From Leifsonia sp. CL147 (lineage in GTDB: Bacteria > Actinomycetota > Actinomycetes > Actinomycetales > Microbacteriaceae): a stretch of DNA of 64,000 nucleotides. The notes beneath the pieces were generated by a model, which did not search any database, had not been told where the DNA came from, and saw nothing but the letters and a program-made list of their open reading frames with translations. Positions 57,843-64,000 of the stretch are shown here, piece by piece (within the stretch, counting starts at the first letter, position 1; the number at the start of each line of letters is the position of its first letter). The stretch covers positions 62,001-126,000 of the forward strand of contig NZ_FOTM01000010.1 of NCBI RefSeq assembly GCF_900114565.1. Direction: 5' to 3'. The translations under genes were made by a program, and so were the position numbers.

Positions 57843-59230
57843 GCGCCGAGGCGACGTTCCGGATCGAGAGGGATTCGCTCGGCGAGGCACGCGTCCCCGC
57901 AGAGGCGTACTGGGGGATCCACACGCTTCGGGCGCTGGAGAACTTTCCGATCAGCGGAACGCCGATATCCCGGCACCCGGAGCTGATCGTCGCGCTGGCC
58001 ACGGTGAAACAGGCGGCCGTCCGAGCGAACGAAGAACTGGCCCTGGTACCTCACTCCACGGCGGATGCGATCGCTGCAGCCTGCGAGCGCGTTCGCCGAG
58101 CCGAACTCCACGACCAGTTCTGCGTCGACGTGGTTCAGGGAGGCGCCGGCACCAGCACCAACATGAACGCCAACGAGGTGATCGCGAACGCGGCCCTCGA
58201 AGAGCTCGGGTTTCCGCGTGGCCGCTACGACCGCGTGCATCCGATCAACGACGTGAACCGCAGTCAATCAACGAACGACGTCTATCCGACCGCCGTGAAG
58301 CTCGCGGTCGTCTCCGCCTTCACCCGCCTGCTCCCGGAGCTGGAATCGCTTGCGAGTGCGTTCGAGGAACGTGGCAACGCGCACCGCGACGTGCACAAGG
58401 TCGGTCGCACTCAGCTCCAGGATGCGGTTCCCATGACCTTGGGACACGAACTGACCGCATTCGGCGTGACGATTCGGGAGGATGTCATGCGCATCCGGGA
58501 ACTCATACCGCTCCTCCTCGAATGCAGTCTGGGCGCGACCGCGATCGGGACCGGCATCACCGCAGAGCCCGCACATCAAGACGCCGTGCTCCGGCACCTC
58601 CGGGACCTGTCGGGGTTGCCCATCCGGCCCGCCTACGACCTCTTCGAAGCCACCTGGGACACCGGAGCATTCATGCAGGCGTCCGGCATGCTGCGGCGGA
58701 CCGCCGTGAAGCTGTCGAAAATCAGCAGCGACATGCGGCTGCTCTCCAGTGGACCGCAGGCGGGCCTCGCAGAGCTCCGGCTCCCGCCGCGGCAGGCCGG
58801 GTCGTCGATCATGCCGGGAAAGGTGAACCCCGTCATTCCCGAAGTCGTGAATCAGATCGCCTTCGCGATCATGGGAGCCGATGTCAGTGTCGCGGTCGCA
58901 TCCGAATCCGGTCAGCTCCAGCTGAACGCGTTCGAGCCGATCATCGCTCACGTACTGCTCCAGGGCATCAGCTGGCTCACGAACGGAGTGGGCGTCCTGC
59001 GCGAGCTGTGCGTCACGGGCATCGAAGGCAATCGAGAGCTGCTCGCGGACCGGGCGGCGGCGTCGGTCGGAGCCGTCACCTCCCTGGTGCCGGCGATCGG
59101 ATATGAGGCGGCCGCGAAGGCTGCAGAGTTCGCGCTTCGGCAGCGCGTACCGCTCGCGGATGCCGTGGCCCGGTATTCGGGGCACACACCCGAAGAAGCG
59201 AAGGAGCTGCTCGAGCGCTTGCAACCGTGA
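57839..59230 (+). CDS. aspA: Aspartate ammonia-lyase (aspartase)
   Basis: A 463-residue fumarase/aspartase-superfamily enzyme. [11 protein letters not shown] is the superfamily signature loop with the catalytic Ser. [38 protein letters not shown] and [17 protein letters not shown] match the aspartase/fumarase class II branch, and [11 protein letters not shown] favours aspartase. It would release ammonia from aspartate to give fumarate. It is the last gene of the three-gene operon, starting at an ATG overlapping the aldehyde dehydrogenase stop (ATGA). Confidence 0.87.
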   Translation: MSAEATFRIERDSLGEARVPAEAYWGIHTLRALENFPISGTPISRHPELIVALATVKQAAVRANEELALVPHSTADAIAAACERVRRAELHDQFCVDVVQGGAGTSTNMNANEVIANAALEELGFPRGRYDRVHPINDVNRSQSTNDVYPTAVKLAVVSAFTRLLPELESLASAFEERGNAHRDVHKVGRTQLQDAVPMTLGHELTAFGVTIREDVMRIRELIPLLLECSLGATAIGTGITAEPAHQDAVLRHLRDLSGLPIRPAYDLFEATWDTGAFMQASGMLRRTAVKLSKISSDMRLLSSGPQAGLAELRLPPRQAGSSIMPGKVNPVIPEVVNQIAFAIMGADVSVAVASESGQLQLNAFEPIIAHVLLQGISWLTNGVGVLRELCVTGIEGNRELLADRAAASVGAVTSLVPAIGYEAAAKAAEFALRQRVPLADAVARYSGHTPEEAKELLERLQP

Positions 59231-59239
59231 CGTCGAGCA

Positions 59240-59268
59240 CTGACGAATTGAGCAGATACGTGTATTAT
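59240..59268 (+). promoter_or_regulatory. Promoter of the distal Lrp gene
   Basis: CTGACG (59240-59245), a 17-bp spacer, and TATTAT (59263-59268), then ATCAG, whose complement CTGAT appears again near 59302. It is the likely start for the Lrp gene at 59346, with possible autoregulation by the inverted ATCAG/CTGAT pair. Confidence 0.6.
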
Positions 59269-59345
59269 CAGCATCACCAGATGCGAATGACACACACTCG
59301 CTGATAGATTTCGGCTCACGTCAGCCCTGCGAAGGAGCAGCAGTC

Positions 59346-59816
59346 ATGGCAACGCGACACCTCGATGAGATCGACGAGCAGTTGCTCGCCGAGTTGACCA
59401 ACAACGCCCGGGTGTCTCTGGTCACGCTCGGCAATCGCGTCCACCTGTCGAGAAACGCTGTTCGCCAGCGGGTGGAGCGGATGGAGCGGGACGGCATCAT
59501 CGGGGGCTACACGCTGACGCCAGGCAAGAACAGCAAGGGCGGCCGGCCGATCCGGGCCAACGTCTTCGTCTACCGCCTCGACAGAATGCGGGGCGAGCTG
59601 GTCCTGTCGGCGATCCGTGCGATACCAGAAGTGGTGCGCTGCGACATCCTGTCCGGCGACTTCGACCTCCTGCTCGCTGTCGAGGCAGAAACCGTCGAAC
59701 GCATGCAGGCCGTCTGGGAGCAGATCGCTGCGCTACCCGAGGTCGCCAACACGGTCACATCGCTGACGCTTGCCACCCCGGTCAACCGCCATACGGTGAA
59801 CGCACTCACGTCGTGA
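59346..59816 (+). CDS. Lrp/AsnC-family regulator
   Basis: A 156-residue protein: LDEIDEQLLAELTNNARVSLVTLGNRVHLSRNAVRQRVERMERDGIIGGYTLT (HTH), then the RAM domain (LVLSAIRAIPEVVRCDILSGDFDLLLAVEAETVERMQAVWEQIAALPEV). It lies directly behind the aspartase gene with its own promoter. Two Lrp proteins flanking one catabolic operon suggest separate sensing of substrate and product, which is inference. Confidence 0.86.
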   Translation: MATRHLDEIDEQLLAELTNNARVSLVTLGNRVHLSRNAVRQRVERMERDGIIGGYTLTPGKNSKGGRPIRANVFVYRLDRMRGELVLSAIRAIPEVVRCDILSGDFDLLLAVEAETVERMQAVWEQIAALPEVANTVTSLTLATPVNRHTVNALTS

Positions 59817-60001
59817 ACGACGAGCCGGATCACCGTGCGCTACCGCATTTTGCGGGACTCAACTCTTACGGGCCTCAGCAATTCTCACTCTTGGACGCTG
59901 ATTGCCGGTTCGTTGGAGCGAGCACCGCTCGGTCACGGATGCCGCAGGTCGCCCTCCAACAGTCGGGTCGCGAGTTCGAGGTGTCGACGCAGCACCGCCG
60001 G

Positions 60002-60586
60002 CTACTGCGAACCGCTCCATGCCGCCGGGACCATGGTCCAGCTGACCTCGGCCACCTCGGAGCCGTCATTGCGCCACGTGTGCGGTACGCGGCCAGGGAA
60101 GGTGAGGGTAGCTCCCTCGCCTACGCTGAGCTCCTTCTCCACGAACACAACAGTCAGTGTTCCCTTGAAAACGTGTAAGACCTCGACTTCGCAGTTGATC
60201 GTATAGAGCTCTTGTCCGCCGCTTGCCCCTGGATTCAGCGCGGAGCGGAGCATCTGTAAGGCAGCCTGGCCGCGCGGTGTGACCAGCCGGTCTGTCGTTC
60301 CCGCTCCGCCCATGTTGATAGGGGGAGCATCGTTCAACTCGATCAGGGCGGTGTCGGCGGCCTCGAAGAGCGCTCCGATCTGGAGAGAAAGCGCTTGGCA
60401 GATCATGACCAGGGTGGCGACGCTGGGTGAGGATTCGTCTCTTTCCACGCGGCTGATGAAACCTTTGCTCAGCCCAGTGGATACGGCCAGTTGGTCGATG
60501 GTTATCTGTTGCGCGAGTCGACTTGCCCGGAGTTTGGCGCCGATCTTCACTGGGGCACCTGAGGGCTCGGGATGTACTGCGCGCAC
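60002..60586 (-). CDS. XRE-type regulator with C-terminal cupin
   Basis: A 194-residue regulator. The helix-turn-helix is IGAKLRASRLAQQITIDQLAVSTGLSKGFISRVERDESSPSVATLVMICQALSLQIGALFE, and the cupin is NCEVEVLHVFKGTLTVVFVEKELSVGEGATLTFPGRVPHTWRND with the small-molecule or metal site. The ATG at 60586 or the GTG at 60550 could start it. After its TAG stop the same frame stays open for 22 further codons that look coding. It may control the GH2/GH3 genes upstream on the same strand. Confidence 0.8.
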   Translation of the reverse strand: MRAVHPEPSGAPVKIGAKLRASRLAQQITIDQLAVSTGLSKGFISRVERDESSPSVATLVMICQALSLQIGALFEAADTALIELNDAPPINMGGAGTTDRLVTPRGQAALQMLRSALNPGASGGQELYTINCEVEVLHVFKGTLTVVFVEKELSVGEGATLTFPGRVPHTWRNDGSEVAEVSWTMVPAAWSGSQ

Positions 60587-60691
60587 GCTCCTACTCTCGC
60601 AGATTGCTGGCCTGGTGCGGAGATCGCGTAAGCGAGCTGATCTGGTTCCGGTAGATGTTGCGTTCTCGCGACGGCATGAGTGGCGGGGACC

Positions 60692-63169
60692 TCAGAGAGA
60701 AATCGCGGCGGCGGTCGTCGCCTCGCGCGAGAAGACGATGGGGCTGCATCCTTCTGCACCGACCGTAACGGTGACGGGGCCCTCTTCTAACGTCGTCCGC
60801 AGAATGGCTTGTGCTCGTCCTTGGAAGGTGGTGTGCGTGTCGACTGTGAAGCTTTGAATGGAAGAGGGGGCCGCGGAGCCCAACGCGAGCGTTGCGGGCC
60901 CGTCGATGGAGATGGTCACCGGTCGGTCGAAGTTCGGTTTGACGATGCCGGCGGTGTCGGCCAGTTCGATGCCCAGGTAGAGCAGTGATTGCCCGTCGGC
61001 GCGAAAATCGTCGGCCTCGACGGTGACCTTGAGCCGCAAGTCGGTCGTCGCGCTTGCGAGCCGATCACGTCCGACCTCTCTGCCTCGGCCATCGTAGGCA
61101 GTGGCAACGAGTACGCCAGCGCGGAATGGCACCCGGAACGTTGTAAGGAAGTTCCCCCGCCGCTTACCGCGGCCCACCGGAATGCCGTTGAGCTCGAGCG
61201 TCACCCGAGCGGCACGTGCGTAGACCTCGACCGTGGCGGGCGTGCCTTCACAACCATCCCAGCTCCAGCTGCGGATGGCGTCGGTCGCGCGGAAGAGCGA
61301 AGGAGTCCGTTTGTCGCGTGCATGGTTGACCGGGCGCACGGCGATGTAGGGGTCGGTGCGCAGGCCCCAGATGATCTCGTTGACGTACGTCTGCGTCTGG
61401 CGGTGGCCGGTGATGTCGAAGTTCGAGGTTCCGGCGAGGTGCCCGGGCCAGGGTGAGAACAGGCGCGGTCGGTCGTTGTAGCGGATGGTGCCGATGCCGG
61501 CTTCGCCGAGGTAGTCCCATCCGGTCCAGACGAAGTCGCCGATGATCTGCGGATGGGACTCGACGAGCGGCCAGTTCTGCGCGAGCTGACCGGGGCCGGT
61601 CTCGGTGCCGACGATGGGCTTCGCCGCGTAGCGGTTGGCGTCCTGCACGTAACGGGCGCCTCCGTAGTTGTAGCCGGCGACGTCGAGTGCGTCCATCGCT
61701 GCCCGGATCTTGGCGTCCGTGAACTTTCTGCGCACGATGATCGGCGTGACCTTCTGCATCGCCGACATGAGCAGGTTCAGCACGGTGATGAGGCTTCGTC
61801 CGCTCCCCTTGCCCGGTCGCTCCTCCTCGTCGCCGGGCTTGGCGGACTTCGCGAGCTGGGTCGCGTGCTTCTCGTCGCTGGGTGCGAGGAGGTTCAGGAA
61901 GGGATTCACGCCATTGGTGATCGGTCGCGTAGGGTCCGCGGCCCGGAGGATGCTGACTAGTCGTCGGTTCAGTTCGATACCAGAGGGCTGTCCGGTCTCG
62001 GCGATTTCATTACCGATCGAGTACATGATCACCGAGGGGTGGTTGTAGGCGTTCGCGACCATCGCCTCCAGGTCTCGCTCGTGCCATTCCTCGAAGTCGG
62101 ATGCGTAGTCGTGGGCCGTCTTGGCGCGCATCCAGACGTCGGTGAACTCTTCCATCACGAGCAGCCCGTGCCGGTCTGCGGCAGCGAGGAGCGCGCGTGC
62201 TGAGGGGTTGTGGGCGGCGCGGATGGCGTTGAACCCGGCGGCCTTGAGGAGGCGTGCCCGGCGGTCTTCGGCTTGGTCGAGTGTGACGGCACCGAGGATG
62301 CCGTGGTCATGGTGGACGCAGGCGCCGCGGAGCTTAGTGACGTGACCGTTGATTCGGAGGCCGTGTTCGGCGTCCACGGTGACGGTGCGGACGCCGATGG
62401 AGTCGACCGCTCGGTCCTGCACTGCGGAGCCGACCGCTACTGTGGCGTGCAACTCGTACAGGTTCGGGGCGTCGGGTGACCACACCGCAGGATGGTCGAT
62501 TGCGATCTCAACCCTTGCCGTCCCGGTCCCGAAACCGTCGACTGTAACGCGTGTTCGGCCGGGCGCCACCTCCCGACCCTTTCGGTTCAGCCTGACGACG
62601 ACTTCCGCGTCCGTCGCGTCACTGGTCCCGTTCTCGAGGGTGATGGACACGGCTACGGTCGCCTTCTCGGCGTCGGCCGAGAGGGTGGTCGCTCGGAGAC
62701 CCGTGGGCACGATTCTGACGGGGCCGCCGGTCAACAGGTGGACCGGCCTGTAGATGCCGCTGCCGGTGTACCAGCGGCTGTTGGGCATGTCGTCGTTGTT
62801 CGCGACGACCTCAATGACGTTCTCCTCCCCATAGCAGAGGTGCATTGCGAGTGGCACGTGGAACAGCGCGTATCCGGACGGACGGCCGCCGGCGAGGACA
62901 CCGTTCACGAAGACCTGCGACCGGTGGTAGATGCCCTCGAACTCGAGCGTGGGATGCTGGTCCCGCCATTCCGGCGGCGCGATGAAGCGCTTGGTGTATC
63001 GGTATATCCCGCCCGGGTAATAGCCGGTGTTGTGCCCGTTCGGCGTGTGCGGCGATCGGGGTTCGGTGATCATCGCGTCGTGCGGAAGGGTGATGGGGCC
63101 GAGGTCGTTTCGCCGATCGTCCCGCTCGCGGCCGACGAACCAGTCGTTGTTGAAGGAGGTGCGCAGCAC
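60692..63169 (-). CDS. Glycoside hydrolase family 2 (beta-galactosidase-like)
   Basis: An 825-residue enzyme. It has an N-terminal sugar-binding jelly roll (FNNDWFVGRE, GIYHRSQVFVNG, NSRWYTGSGIYRPVHL), a beta-sandwich, and the TIM barrel with LRGACVHHDHGILG, NAIRAAHNPSARALLAAADRHGLLVMEE and acid/base Glu in IMYSIGNEI. The nucleophile Glu is in VGTETGPGQ. C-terminal beta-domains follow (about 620-825). There is no signal peptide, so it acts on imported sugars. Its GTG start (63169) is six bases behind the stop of the GH3 gene, so the two form an operon. Confidence 0.88.
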   Translation of the reverse strand: MLRTSFNNDWFVGRERDDRRNDLGPITLPHDAMITEPRSPHTPNGHNTGYYPGGIYRYTKRFIAPPEWRDQHPTLEFEGIYHRSQVFVNGVLAGGRPSGYALFHVPLAMHLCYGEENVIEVVANNDDMPNSRWYTGSGIYRPVHLLTGGPVRIVPTGLRATTLSADAEKATVAVSITLENGTSDATDAEVVVRLNRKGREVAPGRTRVTVDGFGTGTARVEIAIDHPAVWSPDAPNLYELHATVAVGSAVQDRAVDSIGVRTVTVDAEHGLRINGHVTKLRGACVHHDHGILGAVTLDQAEDRRARLLKAAGFNAIRAAHNPSARALLAAADRHGLLVMEEFTDVWMRAKTAHDYASDFEEWHERDLEAMVANAYNHPSVIMYSIGNEIAETGQPSGIELNRRLVSILRAADPTRPITNGVNPFLNLLAPSDEKHATQLAKSAKPGDEEERPGKGSGRSLITVLNLLMSAMQKVTPIIVRRKFTDAKIRAAMDALDVAGYNYGGARYVQDANRYAAKPIVGTETGPGQLAQNWPLVESHPQIIGDFVWTGWDYLGEAGIGTIRYNDRPRLFSPWPGHLAGTSNFDITGHRQTQTYVNEIIWGLRTDPYIAVRPVNHARDKRTPSLFRATDAIRSWSWDGCEGTPATVEVYARAARVTLELNGIPVGRGKRRGNFLTTFRVPFRAGVLVATAYDGRGREVGRDRLASATTDLRLKVTVEADDFRADGQSLLYLGIELADTAGIVKPNFDRPVTISIDGPATLALGSAAPSSIQSFTVDTHTTFQGRAQAILRTTLEEGPVTVTVGAEGCSPIVFSREATTAAAISL

Positions 63170-63175
63170 GGGCGG

Positions 63176-64000
63176 TCAGTGGAGGTCGAGGGCGGTGATC
63201 GCAGCGTCGGGATCGCCGGCATACGCCGCCGCTTCAAGCGTGGCGTGGGTCGCGGCGGGGACGAACCCGTCGCCGGTCCAGCGCTGAAGTGGCCGCGTCG
63301 ATGCTTTGACCTCGACGGTGCGCGTCTGGCCCCGCTCCAGTTCCACGGTCGCGAATCCGAGCAGGACGCGGGAGGGAAAGTCGGCGGCGTGGATCACACC
63401 GTAGAGCTGCACGACGTGGCGACCGCGGCGGCTGCCGGTGTTGGTGACCGTCGCCGCGGCGGTGAAGTGCTCGCCGTCGACGGGGTGCGCCTCGACCTGG
63501 TCGATGTGGAATGTCGTGTAGCTGAGCCCGAAACCGAGCGGGTAGGCGGCGGGGTGGCCGTCGCGGTCGAGCAGCCGCTGTCCGAACCAGCGGTCGTAGA
63601 CGATGCTGGTCGCCTCGCGGTCGAAGAAGGGCAGGTGCTCCTCGCTGGTGGGGATGGAGTAGGGCAGCCGGCCGGAGGCATCGACGCGGCCGAGCAGCAT
63701 GTCGGCGAGGGCGTGACCGCCTTCGCAGCCGGAGTACCAGGAGATCACCGTGGCCGGGACTTTGGTCCGCCACCGCTCTGTGATGACCGCGCCGGCGGTC
63801 ACGACGATGACCACGGTGCGGGGGTTGGCTGCCGCAGTGGCGAGGATGATCTCCTCGTCGATAGGCCGGAGTCGCAGGCTCGCCCGGTCGCCTCCTTCCG
63901 CGGTCCCCATTGCGGTTGCGGTGGCGCCCGGCTCTCCGCCGAGCATCATGCCCTCGGGCATGGGCGGGAACAGAGCCAGGAGGTCGGGGTTGTTCATGGC
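63176..64000 (-). CDS. Glycoside hydrolase family 3, N-terminus beyond window
   Basis: The 3' part of a GH3 beta-glycosidase, open to the right edge. Visible are the C-terminal alpha/beta sandwich (RTVVIVVTAGAVITERW, VPATVISWYSGCEGGHALADMLLGRVDASGRLPYS, with the pocket that carries the acid/base) and the fibronectin-III-like tail (FTAAATVTNTGSRRGRHVVQLYG, RVLLGFATVELERGQTRTVEV). YPLGFGLSYTTF joins the two. The catalytic Asp of the N-terminal barrel lies outside the window. It is the upstream partner of the GH2 gene; together they likely degrade a plant-type oligosaccharide. Confidence 0.85.
   Translation of the reverse strand, partial: AMNNPDLLALFPPMPEGMMLGGEPGATATAMGTAEGGDRASLRLRPIDEEIILATAAANPRTVVIVVTAGAVITERWRTKVPATVISWYSGCEGGHALADMLLGRVDASGRLPYSIPTSEEHLPFFDREATSIVYDRWFGQRLLDRDGHPAAYPLGFGLSYTTFHIDQVEAHPVDGEHFTAAATVTNTGSRRGRHVVQLYGVIHAADFPSRVLLGFATVELERGQTRTVEVKASTRPLQRWTGDGFVPAATHATLEAAAYAGDPDAAITALDLH

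Noticed and set aside
59817-60001. tRNA gene between the Lrp and XRE genes
   Set aside because: No cloverleaf with a T-arm GGTTCGA-type core could be folded by eye.

Overview
High-GC DNA with dense, overlapping reading frames, GTG starts, LAxTG-type wall anchoring, an MsiK-style sugar importer without its own ATPase, and several candidate leaderless genes. This points to an actinobacterium, most likely Microbacteriaceae. The family call is inference from gene content and style; no rRNA or tRNA gene is visible in the window.

Left third (1-22.4 kb): an exopolysaccharide and cell-surface locus. On the minus strand are an FrhB-like protein (cut by the window edge), a polysaccharide pyruvyl transferase, a polysaccharide deacetylase and a family-2 glycosyltransferase. 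A second minus-strand operon holds the initiating undecaprenyl-phosphate sugar transferase, a 42-residue Ser/Thr/Asn-rich ORF, a 1491-residue secreted propeller/LamG/PKD protein and a glycosyltransferase. The plus strand carries glycosyltransferases, a CDP-alcohol phosphatidyltransferase, a membrane-anchored protein, a Wzy-type polymerase and a Wzz/tyrosine-kinase fusion. No flippase is seen. A YedK/HMCES-type protein and a GT39-like membrane glycosyltransferase follow.

Middle (22.8-41.9 kb): an aldo/keto reductase, a small membrane protein, and a wall-anchored DUF11-type surface protein ending in LAQTG. Then come a RibD-domain reductase with its own operator, a KDPG aldolase / KDG kinase / IclR module, panD, a ferredoxin-reductase-like flavoprotein, a Met/Cys-rich copper-storage protein, a LacI-controlled sugar ABC importer, and an ArsR/ArsO-like pair.

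Accessory island (41.9-44.3 kb): directly behind the ars pair sits an excisionase-fold antitoxin with a PIN toxin, facing a ribbon-helix-helix protein with an unrecognised 271-residue partner.

Right third (44.4-64 kb): an NCS1 transporter, a GntR regulator and two nitrilase-superfamily amidases. The transporter and the first amidase have almost the same promoter. After an LLM monooxygenase and an APC amino-acid permease comes the most coherent unusual system: an ACT-less homoserine-dehydrogenase homologue, an aldehyde dehydrogenase and an aspartase in one overlapping operon, surrounded by two Lrp and two IclR regulators, a cyclase-family hydrolase and a stand-alone YqfO-like domain. I read this as a candidate route homoserine -> aspartate semialdehyde -> aspartate -> fumarate. 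The window ends with an XRE-cupin regulator and GH2 and GH3 glycosidases, the last cut by the right edge.
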